From Cytobacillus sp. NCCP-133 (lineage in GTDB: Bacteria; Bacillota; Bacilli; Bacillales; Cytobacillaceae): a DNA stretch of 64,000 bases. Of this stretch, positions 26,502 through 33,364 are shown in pieces (the stretch's first letter is position 1; each line of letters begins with the position of its first letter). A program made the translations under genes and the position numbers. The stretch is taken from NCBI RefSeq assembly GCF_026011715.1, contig NZ_BRVM01000002.1, positions 1 through 64,000 of the forward strand, written 5' to 3'. The notes under the pieces were generated by a model. It worked only from the letters and a program-made list of their open reading frames with translations, was not told the DNA's origin and searched no databases.

Positions 26502-26810
26502 AACCAACTATGAACCGACTTTTATAGTTTATGAACCGAGTTGTAACCGACTTGTGAACCGAATTGAGCCTACAGCCACAAGGGATGAACCGACTGAACC
26601 GACTTTTTATAAAAGTTTTTAATAAGTAAAACAGTATTGTGTTTTATAGAAGATAGCATTGTTTGTGGAAGTTATTATAGGAGGCAGAAAAGTTTCGCTA
26701 AAAGTCGGTTCAGTCGGTTCAAAACCCGTCATATCAAGGTTTTCTTGGTTCATAACTCGGTTCAAAGTCGGTTCATAGTTGGTTCAAACTCGGTTCATCT
26801 TGGTTCGCTA
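26502..26810. repeat. Opposed iteron arrays, probable replication origin
   Basis: Left array (26502-26606) has repeats of TGAACCGA(C/G)T or close variants on the plus strand; right array (26699-26808) has the same motif on the minus strand (seen as AGTCGGTTCA, TCGGTTCA). The two inner ends form a long inverted repeat: TGAACCGACTGAACCGACTT near 26586 and its complement near 26700. Between them lie about 90 AT-rich bases. The arrangement directly after an SF3 helicase gene resembles a phage/plasmid origin such as that of P4. A small open frame at 26637-26858 across it is rejected. Confidence 0.75.
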
Positions 26811-26899
26811 ATTTTCTTTTATCAAAATAAAGGGAATATATGTTCGATATTGAAGTGATAAGTGTAAACTATTTTCTTAAGATAAAGGAGAATGTACAC

Positions 26900-27262
26900 A
26901 TGATAAAGGGAAAAGACAAACAGTTAGACTATGTAAAAACATTTCACGATCAATATGTAATCATTATCGCAAAGCACCCACGTTTCAATTGGGTGAAACA
27001 CACAGAGAATAAGGATATGTATTTTATCTACATTACAAGACTTGAAAAGCATTTCGTAGATAAAAAAACCGCTCAAATTGGCGAGTTTAATGTTCTTTGT
27101 TACCACAATGTATTTTTTAACTATCACGATATGATGTTAAGACTAGAGCCTATCTTGTCTGAATATATCTTGGATAGCAAGAAAATCTTTAAAATCGCAA
27201 TGTTAGCACAAGAGTTAGAATATCATTCCGAAGACCCACTTAAACAGGCCTCTGGAGAGTAG
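26900..27262 (+). CDS. Phage protein, unknown
   Basis: 120 residues from ATG 26900 (GATAAAGGAGAATG upstream); the frame opens 60 bases earlier without a ribosome site. Starts MIKGKDKQLDYVKTFHDQYV; alternating beta/helix pattern, no family recognised. First gene after the putative origin. Confidence 0.7.
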   Translation: MIKGKDKQLDYVKTFHDQYVIIIAKHPRFNWVKHTENKDMYFIYITRLEKHFVDKKTAQIGEFNVLCYHNVFFNYHDMMLRLEPILSEYILDSKKIFKIAMLAQELEYHSEDPLKQASGE

Positions 27263-27268
27263 CAACTA

Positions 27269-27299
27269 ACAGCAGGGAATTTTCCTTGCTGTCTTTTTT
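27269..27299 (+). terminator. Phage terminator
   Basis: ACAGCAGGGAA/TTCCTTGCTGT with one G-T pair, then CTTTTTTAT. Confidence 0.88.
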
Positions 27300-27396
27300 A
27301 TTTCCATTATTTACACCGTCTATAGATTGGAGCCGCTTCTCATAACGCTATAAAATAATAGTATAAGAGATTAACAACAAAGGAGGAGATTTATAT

Positions 27397-27624
27397 ATGA
27401 TTTATTTGAATGAAGGTTTCGTAGATAAATTTATTAAATTACACAATGAAGTGAGAATGGGTATTGCAGATTTAGAGGAAGTAGAGAACATGATCTTTAA
27501 TGTCTATAAAGAAGAAAAGTTATATGTAAAGATTGAGGAGAACGATATAGAGTGGAAGAGACTTCAAGATATGGAGAAGTACATGAACAAGCACGGTATA
27601 TACTATACAGCCAAAGCAGAGTAG
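27397..27624 (+). CDS. Small phage protein, unknown
   Basis: 75 residues, start ATG 27397 after ACAAAGGAGGAG. Acidic and helical (EVRMGIADLEEVENMIFNVY). A TTGGAG, 16-base spacer, TATAAA promoter-like pair lies at about 27330-27357. No domain recognised. Confidence 0.7.
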   Translation: MIYLNEGFVDKFIKLHNEVRMGIADLEEVENMIFNVYKEEKLYVKIEENDIEWKRLQDMEKYMNKHGIYYTAKAE

Positions 27625-27677
27625 ATTCTTTTTCTACTCTTTTTGTTTGTCCTTTAATGTCGAATTGTTTTTATTAT

Positions 27678-27763
27678 TTTTCTTCATTTTTTATAAAGAA
27701 ATTAGCAGGGAACCGTCTAGAAAAGTTTAAATGTACTAACAGATAACACAGAACATTAGTTCT
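27678..27763 (+). repeat. Leader repeat, copy 2
   Basis: 37 bases identical to copy 1, then AAAGTTTAAATGTACTAACA shared with copy 3, then AGAACATTAGTTCT (27750-27763), the palindrome shared with copy 1. Precedes the 44-residue gene at 27786. Confidence 0.82.
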
Positions 27764-27785
27764 TACACTTTAGGAGGTGATTGGT

Positions 27786-27920
27786 ATGTTATTGATTGAA
27801 GTTGAATTCAAAGACCGTAACGGTCATTACACTGTCCTTACTCTTTCCCAAGAGGAACAAGGTAACAGGTTAGGGTTCTATAATTACAAAACTCAAGAAG
27901 GTACTGAATTATATATCTAA
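27786..27920 (+). CDS. Small phage protein, 44 residues
   Basis: ATG 27786 follows TTAGGAGGTGATTGGT; 44 codons to TAA. Starts MLLIEVEFKDRNGHYTVLTL and ends TELYI; beta-rich. Below the size of most gene callers, but the ribosome site and the leader repeat support it. Function unknown. Confidence 0.7.
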   Translation: MLLIEVEFKDRNGHYTVLTLSQEEQGNRLGFYNYKTQEGTELYI

Positions 27921-28016
27921 TCCAATTCGGCTCGGCTGGTTCTCCAGTGGAGCCTTTGGAGATGAGAGGGTTATATCCCCTCTAACGATTTCCATACATA
28001 AAAGGAGGCGATAGAT

Positions 28017-28217
28017 ATGGAAGAAATTAAATTAACTTTTGGAGTTAGTGTTTTTGATAAATGGACTACAACCACCGTGTTACTAGAAGAAGGTTATTCA
28101 CTAGAAGAGATTGACCGCGCAATTGCAGTTGTATTAAATAATAAATCACAGTTCGCTCATATGAACTACTATTACGGATTTGAGGCTTGTGTCCGTTCCG
28201 TATTAGAAAGAGGGTGA
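28017..28217 (+). CDS. Small phage protein, unknown
   Basis: 66 residues, ATG 28017 after AAAGGAGGCGATAGAT. Contains ALEEGYSLEEID-like acidic turn (LLEEGYSLEEIDRAIAVVL). Followed 4 bases later by the next gene. Confidence 0.7.
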   Translation: MEEIKLTFGVSVFDKWTTTTVLLEEGYSLEEIDRAIAVVLNNKSQFAHMNYYYGFEACVRSVLERG

Positions 28218-28221
28218 TTAT

Positions 28222-28449
28222 ATGATGAACAGAAAATCTTATTACACTCTCATTGAGTTAATAGTTGTTCTGGTTGTTCTTGAATTATTGAAAGAAATAA
28301 AGATTCCAGAAATAGAAATATTTGAAGGATCACGTGAACAACAATTAAATGCTGACGCTCATAACATGCAAGAGGCAGTTAGATTGTATAGAGCAAAGTC
28401 AGATAAACAGAATATGAGAGTAGCATTACGAAAGTATTTCAGATTGTAA
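28222..28449 (+). CDS. Small protein with pilin-like N-terminal helix
   Basis: 75 residues from ATG 28222 (AGAGGGTGA upstream). The start MMNRKSYYTLIELIVVLVVL looks like a type IV prepilin N-terminus (basic leader, then TLIEL and a hydrophobic helix), though the Gly before the processing site is replaced by Ser-Tyr. The rest (DAHNMQEAVRLYRAKSDKQN) is polar and helical. It may be a small membrane protein with chance similarity to pilins. Confidence 0.65.
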   Translation: MMNRKSYYTLIELIVVLVVLELLKEIKIPEIEIFEGSREQQLNADAHNMQEAVRLYRAKSDKQNMRVALRKYFRL

Positions 28450-28543
28450 ATAACTTTAGATAGATAGCCTCCACTAAAGACAGTTCTTGTTTATACAAGG
28501 CCATATAGCCGTTATAGGCTCTGGGAACTGGGAGGTGATTGAT

Positions 28544-29401
28544 ATGGCATTAGGTAATATTCAAAATCGTTCAAAGGAAACGAAAACAGAAAGAGAATGG
28601 AGATTGTTTGGAGAGGAGTTAAGGAAGGAACACACTGGTTTTACATTTCAGAAAGGTACTTCTAATTCTTCTGATAATGGTATTAAGGAGCATACAGAGG
28701 CAAGAGAATCAACTTTTGATTTTGTCTTTAAATTTAAAGAATGGGATACACAAGTTTATGATAAGATTCCAAATTTCAAGAAGGGTAACTTCACTGGTAA
28801 TCTAAAAGGTTGGATGTGGGATTACAACTATCAGTTAAATGTAGAGGTTAAGCAGGTTGGAAGAGGTAATCTTGCTAGTGTTATGCCCGGCCGCTTTATG
28901 AAGGCTTTTAATATCCCATATCAAGACCGTAATAAGTGGTTAATAGTTGATTTCAGTAATGTTCTTAAACTACGAAACTTTGGTGGCATTATCTATGTCT
29001 TTGAAGATGGAGAAGAACAAGTCCACCATATCTTTGGTTCAATGATTGTAGAAGATGCTTGTATTGGTGAGTATCACTTTGATTGGGAAGGAGATCCAAC
29101 AGAGGTTGGAGGTGGAGCATATAAGGCTAAGACACTCCTTGATAAGAACTTCTCACTTAAATTTAAGTCATTTGAAGAGGTTAAGCAGTACATTCGGAAA
29201 GTGGCTAAATGTAAGTTAGAGAAGGAAAAACAATTAAACCGTAACTTGTTTAAGAATAACCTTGATAGCAAAAAGACTTCTATCATTGAGTATTCTGAAA
29301 ATAAAGTTGGCGAAGTTCGTCCAGTCATATATACAGACGGATACCTAGAACCCGCTCCTAAACAGCACATAGACTGTGAGGAGGTGAGTGTTCTTGAGTA
29401 A
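28544..29401 (+). CDS. Phage protein, unknown
   Basis: 285 residues from ATG 28544 (GGGAGGTGATTGAT upstream); the frame opens earlier at 28487 without a ribosome site. Starts MALGNIQNRSKETKTEREWR. Contains NVEVKQVGRGNLASVMPGRF and YQDRNKWLIVDFSNVLKLRN; the E-x-K within NVEVKQV preceded by an acidic region hints at a PD-(D/E)xK-like nuclease core, but this is weak. It overlaps the next gene by 8 bases. Confidence 0.7.
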   Translation: MALGNIQNRSKETKTEREWRLFGEELRKEHTGFTFQKGTSNSSDNGIKEHTEARESTFDFVFKFKEWDTQVYDKIPNFKKGNFTGNLKGWMWDYNYQLNVEVKQVGRGNLASVMPGRFMKAFNIPYQDRNKWLIVDFSNVLKLRNFGGIIYVFEDGEEQVHHIFGSMIVEDACIGEYHFDWEGDPTEVGGGAYKAKTLLDKNFSLKFKSFEEVKQYIRKVAKCKLEKEKQLNRNLFKNNLDSKKTSIIEYSENKVGEVRPVIYTDGYLEPAPKQHIDCEEVSVLE

Positions 29402-29795
29402 TTTATATAATGCTAAGAAGACATTGATGGACGGTATCTGGTTTGCTAGTAAAGCAGAAGCATATTTCTATTTACTTCTCAAACAAGAGAAGGAAGAAGG
29501 AAAAATACTAGATATTGAACTTCAACCGAAGTACACATTACAAGAAGGGTATTACCACAAGGGGGTTAAAATAATCGCTATTACCTATAAGGCAGACTTT
29601 AAGGTTACATATGCTGACGGTTCAGTTGTTGTTATTGATGTGAAAGGTAAGAAGACTGAAGCCTTCATGATTAAGGCTAAGTTGTTTATGAACCTTTATC
29701 CTGATATTGATTTCCGTTTATATAAGAGGTTAAGGAGTGGCAGATTTGAGGAAATCCCGCTCTACAAGAAAAGAAAGGGAGGTAATAAGAAATGA
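29394..29795 (+). CDS. DUF1064-like phage protein (nuclease-like fold)
   Basis: 133 residues from TTG 29394, seven bases after GAGGAGGTG; a GTG at 29388 is too close to that site. Resembles the DUF1064 family: NAKKTLMDGIWFASKAEAYF, LQPKYTLQEGY, AITYKADFKVTY and VVIDVKGKKTEAFMIKAKLF. The E ... D ... D-x-K pattern (EAYF, ADF, DVKGK) fits a small endonuclease fold. Possibly DNA recombination or packaging; unproven. Confidence 0.8.
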   Translation: MSNLYNAKKTLMDGIWFASKAEAYFYLLLKQEKEEGKILDIELQPKYTLQEGYYHKGVKIIAITYKADFKVTYADGSVVVIDVKGKKTEAFMIKAKLFMNLYPDIDFRLYKRLRSGRFEEIPLYKKRKGGNKK

Positions 29796-29905
29796 ATGAT
29801 ATTATCTTTGTTTTAGCAATAGCATGGTTTGGTGTACTGTTTTCTATATTGGTTACTTGCTATGTACTTTGTATTCGTAATTTAGGGAAGGGAGGTAGTG
29901 AATAA
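29792..29905 (+). CDS. Small membrane peptide, 37 residues
   Basis: ATG 29792 overlaps the previous stop; AAAGGGAGG lies upstream. One hydrophobic helix (IIFVLAIAWFGVLFSILVTC) then CIRNLGKGGSE. The stop overlaps the next start (TAATG), so it is in a coupled string. Function unknown. Confidence 0.7.
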   Translation: MNDIIFVLAIAWFGVLFSILVTCYVLCIRNLGKGGSE

Positions 29906-30219
29906 TGTATGTAGATATTGTTGATTATATATCATGTCCTCATTGTAAGAGTAAACACCAAGAGGTAGTTCTTCAATGTACTGACGAAGTAAGAGTTAAA
30001 TGTCAAGAATGTGGATTTATTTCATTTTACGACTATGAACTTCTAAAGGGTTTTATTAGAAAAGAATTAGAAAGGAGACCAATGCCAGTGGGTGATAATA
30101 GAGGACCAGTCCTTATAGCAAATGCACCATTCAGCAATGGATTCTTATATGAGACCTATAAGCAATATGAAGAGGAATTAAAGAAAATCAAAACAGCAGA
30201 GGAAGAGTTGGATAGTTAA
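29905..30219 (+). CDS. Small zinc-ribbon protein
   Basis: 104 residues. The N-terminal zinc ribbon is CPHCKSKHQE...CQECGF (two C-x2-C pairs, residues about 10-36). The C-terminal part is acidic and helical. Start ATG follows GGGAGG. Probably binds nucleic acid or protein; function unknown. Confidence 0.75.
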   Translation: MYVDIVDYISCPHCKSKHQEVVLQCTDEVRVKCQECGFISFYDYELLKGFIRKELERRPMPVGDNRGPVLIANAPFSNGFLYETYKQYEEELKKIKTAEEELDS

Positions 30220-30330
30220 TATCCTTCTCTTTTTTTTATTTTTGGTCCTGTTTCCGCAGAGGTAACGCGCTATAATGATTATACTAATAAAAATTGGTAA
30301 TAATAGAAATATAAGGGAGGTTGATAGATT

Positions 30331-30807
30331 ATGATAATTACTCCAATGAGGAATCCTAAGCAGCATAAAATTATATTTTGGTACTTCTTTTTATTTACTT
30401 CTTTTGTTTCGGCCTTATTCTATCCAATATTCAATAGTTACTTAGATACAACAGTTCTCATATATTATCTATCCTTCATGTCCTTTGCAGTAATAGGTGC
30501 AATGTTCTTCAAGAAGATGTTTGATGGGACAATGGATATGTGTTTATACAAGGGGAAGCAAGGAGTAACTCTATTCTGGAGTATATTCACTTGCTGGATG
30601 CATATCATTACTACTGTATTAGGTGCATACTTCCTTTGGGTAATGTTCGATAGTATGTCCTTTGCTGTTTTCCACTCGCTCATGTATATGGGTGGTGGAT
30701 TCATATATCTAATGTGTTTGGCTCAAATGTCAGATATAAATAGTGATCTTGATAAGAAATGGGAGTCTGGTCAACTTCCAATAATTGTTATCAAGAAAAA
30801 TAAATAA
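30331..30807 (+). CDS. Phage membrane protein, four helices
   Basis: 158 residues, ATG 30331 after TAAGGGAGG. Four hydrophobic segments (e.g. FWYFFLFTSFVSALFYP and YLSFMSFAVIGAMFF in the first half). A CTATAAT -10 element is seen at about 30269. No family recognised; could be involved in superinfection exclusion, unproven. Confidence 0.7.
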   Translation: MIITPMRNPKQHKIIFWYFFLFTSFVSALFYPIFNSYLDTTVLIYYLSFMSFAVIGAMFFKKMFDGTMDMCLYKGKQGVTLFWSIFTCWMHIITTVLGAYFLWVMFDSMSFAVFHSLMYMGGGFIYLMCLAQMSDINSDLDKKWESGQLPIIVIKKNK

Positions 30808-30922
30808 TTTAGCAGGAGTTGGTCACTCTTTGTCTAAATGATACTATACTACGATTAAGTGATAATGTGTTCTGATTTACGCTTTAATATTTTTAAACAC
30901 CTTTTTAAATATTAACGGTCAA

Positions 30923-30975
30923 AAGAGTAGTTCTTTACAGTTTACGGTACTGTTGAGAACTGCTCTTTTTCTTTT
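30923..30975 (+). terminator. Phage terminator
   Basis: AAGAGTAGTTCT/AGAACTGCTCTT (one G-T) enclosing an inner ACAG/CTGT, then TTTCTTTT. Lies in the 291-base gap 30808-31098, which otherwise shows no gene. Confidence 0.8.
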
Positions 30976-31098
30976 GTCTATTATTCTAATTCATCTTCAT
31001 TTCGTAGATAAAAAAGTCTTCTCTGAAATAAAGGAAAACCCTTACGGCTGTTGAAGTGAGAGGTAATTAGGCTGTGAGGAAAAAGGAGGAGATGCCGT

Positions 31099-31512
31099 AT
31101 GAATTTTAAAATAGAAAGAACGAATACAAATATACCAACTGAATATTATGAAACTCTTCAAATGGCTATTGTAAAAGAATTTCAGAAATATTATCAGAAG
31201 CAAGAAGAGGAATTAAAGAATTACATTAAGGAGAATGGAATTGACGAATATCTATGTTTTGATGTTTTCAGAACTTCAACAAAACTTGGGGAAAAAATCA
31301 CAAATGGAGAACTATATGATGCCATTGATTTCTTTTGTGAAGAGAAGGGATATGAAGCCCGCTATATTCACTTCAACTATTTAGTTCAAGAAACTAACTT
31401 CCTTTGCAAAGGTGATAGTTCAGATTTAAGTAGTTACGAATATAATGTGTTTCTATGTTCAAATAACCGTAGAAGTAATCTACCAATAAATAAACTTAAA
31501 GAGTATTTATAA
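31099..31512 (+). CDS. Phage protein, unknown
   Basis: 137 residues, ATG 31099 after AAAAAGGAGGAGATGCC. Starts MNFKIERTNTNIPTEYYETL; a coiled or helical central part (EFQKYYQKQEEELKNYIKEN). Followed by the sigma-like pair, so a regulatory role is possible. Confidence 0.7.
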   Translation: MNFKIERTNTNIPTEYYETLQMAIVKEFQKYYQKQEEELKNYIKENGIDEYLCFDVFRTSTKLGEKITNGELYDAIDFFCEEKGYEARYIHFNYLVQETNFLCKGDSSDLSSYEYNVFLCSNNRRSNLPINKLKEYL

Positions 31513-31550
31513 GGAGGTATAGCAACAAGGGGAAAAGGAGGAGATGCTAT

Positions 31551-31829
31551 ATGAATAAGAAATTCACAAGCGAGGAGGCTTGGCAATATGTTATAGACAA
31601 TGAGAAGTTAATTTGGTCTAGAATTTGGGGAAATGGAGTTCCTAAAGATTTTCATGACGATGTTATGTCAGAGGCAAGAATAGAGTTAGTACATAGGTTA
31701 CTGAAGAATGGTTTGGAGAACTTTTATTCACTGGTGGATAGTTCTGTTATAGACGGTTGGAAGAAATGTTATAAGACAAATGCTTCTGACTTCAATAGAC
31801 TTAAGAAACGTGGGGTGATTGCATGTTAA
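31551..31829 (+). CDS. Sigma region-2-like phage protein
   Basis: 92 residues, ATG 31551 after AAAAGGAGGAGATGC. The stretch FHDDVMSEARIELVHRLLKN, then LENFYSLVDSSVIDGWKKCY has the pattern of sigma-factor region 2 (acidic D-D-x-x-S/Q-E entry, helix, then aromatic/basic helix). It lacks region 4, which is supplied by the next gene overlapping it by 7 bases. Together they look like a two-subunit sigma factor for late genes, comparable in design to SigO-RsoA of B. subtilis. Inference from pattern only. Confidence 0.6.
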   Translation: MNKKFTSEEAWQYVIDNEKLIWSRIWGNGVPKDFHDDVMSEARIELVHRLLKNGLENFYSLVDSSVIDGWKKCYKTNASDFNRLKKRGVIAC

Positions 31830-32125
31830 ACCTCACACAAGAAGAAATCAAAAAGGAACAAAGAAAAGTAATTGAAAGATTAATTGAGAATTACCATTCA
31901 CTTTATGAAATTATTAGTTCACCTGAAGGGATACTTCCCAAAGTAGATCTAGATTTAGCAATTAGTTGTTTAGAGCCTTCAGAACAGAAAGTTATCACTC
32001 TAACCTGTTTACAAGGATATACATTAAGAGAAGTTGAATCAATGACTGGTATTCCAAAGTCAACGATTGGAGATTTAAAAAAGAAAGCACTTGATAAAAT
32101 AGTGGAAAAAATGTTAGAAAGATAA
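31823..32125 (+). CDS. Sigma region-4-like HTH protein
   Basis: 100 residues, ATG 31823 after GGGGTGA. C-terminal region-4 helix-turn-helix: CLEPSEQKVITLTCLQGYTL, then REVESMTGIPKSTIGDLKKK, matching the sigma-70 region 4 layout (L-x2-E-x-V-I-x-L, L-R-E-V/I, S-x-S-T-V/I). N-terminal half is helical. Position before the terminase genes fits a late-gene activator. Confidence 0.75.
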   Translation: MLNLTQEEIKKEQRKVIERLIENYHSLYEIISSPEGILPKVDLDLAISCLEPSEQKVITLTCLQGYTLREVESMTGIPKSTIGDLKKKALDKIVEKMLER

Positions 32126-32236
32126 TATTTCTTTCGGACAAACAGGAGGCTGAAATCGTATATATAGTGTAAGCCGTACTTACGCCATATGTAAATCACC
32201 TCCTTTTCCCTTTTACAGTTGTGGTACGGATATAAG

Positions 32237-32266
32237 CAGGGTAGCAATCGCTACTCTGTTTTTTAT
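32237..32266 (+). terminator. Terminator after the sigma-like pair
   Basis: Perfect 9-bp stem CAGGGTAGC/GCTACTCTG (one G-T) with loop AATC followed by TTTTTTATTT. Confidence 0.93.
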
Positions 32267-32268
32267 TT

Positions 32269-32482
32269 ATGTCTGCTCAAGGGAGATGCAAGACGTAAGG
32301 GCTTGATATGGTTCAATTCCATATAGCAGAGACTAATATATGTAGCAGGTCAAAAGGCGCTGCTATTCCCCACTATGTGCCGAGTGTAGTATTACTGCAT
32401 GTAAACCGTGCGAAAGATAGGGAAGGTTAATCCTGTTGGGGAACAGGTGATAAGGGATTACTCGGCTACCTTATTTTATTAC
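32269..32482 (+). ncRNA. Structured phage RNA candidate upstream of tRNA-Ile
   Basis: No credible frame. Pairings seen: TATGG/CCATA with a seven-base TTCAATT loop (307-323), a T-arm look-alike; TCTGCT with AGCAGA (32272/32325); TAGCAG/CTGCTA (32343/32360); a long-range GCCGAGT/ACTCGGC (32379-32385 with 32460-32466) enclosing GCATG/CGTGC (32397-32411) and CCTGTT/AACAGG (32432-32447). Several independent helices in 210 bases point to a folded RNA. Large ornate phage RNAs (GOLLD, ROOL) are often next to tRNAs; identity not established. Confidence 0.55.
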
Positions 32483-32553
32483 CGTCCAATAGTTTAAAGG
32501 TAGAACACTTGCCTGATTAGCGAGTAGTCTGGGTTCAAGTCCTAGTTGGACGA
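32483..32553 (+). tRNA. Phage tRNA-Ile(GAT)
   Basis: Acceptor CGTCCAA/TTGGACG, D-stem GTTT/AGAAC, anticodon stem CTTGC/GCGAG around CTGATTA (anticodon GAT), T-stem CTGGG/CCTAG with loop TTCAAGT, discriminator A; no encoded CCA. All four stems form. It would read AUC/AUU. Confidence 0.85.
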
Positions 32554-32614
32554 TTATGTATTAAATAGCCCTTCAATGGGTAGAGATGAAAATAAAACAA
32601 AGGAGAATATATAT

Positions 32615-32872
32615 ATGTGGAATGGATTCAAAGATGTAGTTATACAGTCAGCGAAAGAATCTGTAATGTTTACCATGAAGGCAATGATTTTACTTACTTT
32701 AGTGTTTGGAATCTTATTGGGCTTTGGTGTTGCTTTAGACTTATTCCTTTTCAGAGAAGAGGATATATTTACACCTTTTGAAATGTCACAACCTATTATT
32801 TATATTCTTTTATCATTATTTCTTAAAAGGTTTATATTACCAAGAGTTAAGAGAAGGGTTGTCCAGAAGTGA
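32615..32872 (+). CDS. Small phage membrane protein
   Basis: 85 residues from ATG 32615, after AAAGGAGAATATAT; the frame opens 69 bases earlier inside the tRNA. Two hydrophobic helices (AMILLTLVFGILLGFGVAL and PIIYILLSLFL) and a basic tail KRFILPRVKRRV. Its stop codon lies inside the next structured segment. Function unknown. Confidence 0.68.
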   Translation: MWNGFKDVVIQSAKESVMFTMKAMILLTLVFGILLGFGVALDLFLFREEDIFTPFEMSQPIIYILLSLFLKRFILPRVKRRVVQK

Positions 32873-32935
32873 ACTACACCGTATATCTAAATTGCCTAGA
32901 GGCATCAGACTTTTAATCTGACTTGATTTCACTTC
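32866..32935 (+). ncRNA. tRNA-Lys-like fold without T-arm
   Basis: An 8-bp stem GAAGTGAA/TTCACTTC closes 54 bases holding a small GCC/GGC hairpin (32894-32903) and a perfect anticodon arm: TCAGA, loop CTTTTAA, TCTGA (32905-32921), i.e. a Lys UUU anticodon loop. No T-arm follows. The order acceptor-like stem, D-like hairpin, anticodon arm is tRNA-like, but it is not a standard tRNA. Confidence 0.5.
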
Positions 32936-33029
32936 GCTATTCTCCCTTCCATTAACTTCTTTAAAGAAGTTAATGTAGGTTCATTAAATTGAACATAAAC
33001 AGACTAAATACCGTTAGCACGAAATTCTA

Positions 33030-33225
33030 GATAAGTACTGCTGTAAAAAACACACCCGTCGGCCAGAGGCGCGATAGTATGAGAAGTGGTTTTCCTCATA
33101 CGATAGGGGCAGGATAAAGGACATAGACCAGAAGGTTGCTATGTCGGATACCAAACTAATATGGTTAACGCTGTATTACTTGTAGGTATCCCAGTAGAGG
33201 CTATAATGCCTCTATTTTTGTTTTT
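33030..33225 (+). ncRNA. Structured phage RNA candidate before terminase
   Basis: Consecutive helices GTATGAG/CTCATAC (33077-33101), GACATAG/CTATGTC (33120-33145), GGATACC/GGTATCC (33146-33191), ending in a terminator TAGAGGC/GCCTCTA plus T-rich tail (33195-33225). No reading frame fits. The 24-bp palindrome with arm ATTAACTTCTTT at 32951-32974 lies just upstream. Looks like an independent small RNA or a leader ending in a terminator. Confidence 0.6.
33195..33225 (+). terminator. Terminator of the structured RNA
   Basis: TAGAGGC/GCCTCTA with loop TATAAT followed by TTTTTGTTTTT. The terminase operon begins 140 bases later, so a late promoter should lie between 33226 and 33350; none of sigma-A type is obvious there. 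Confidence 0.88.
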
Positions 33226-33364
33226 AAGGACTTATCATATGAATACCTTAGTTAGTCTTTAAAGTTGAAAATAGAGGTAATATAGAGCCGATTTTGGAGG
33301 TATTTAAGCGATACCTAACATAAACAACCCATGAAAAATCCATGACAGAAAGGAGGGGTTAGGA

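Noticed and set aside
26502-26810. CRISPR array
   Set aside because: The repeats are about 8-10 bases with short irregular spacing and in two orientations, and no cas genes are present; iterons fit better.
26637-26858. Open frame across the iteron region
   Set aside because: Its sequence is made by the repeats themselves (Ser/Val/Phe-rich product), and it lacks a ribosome site.
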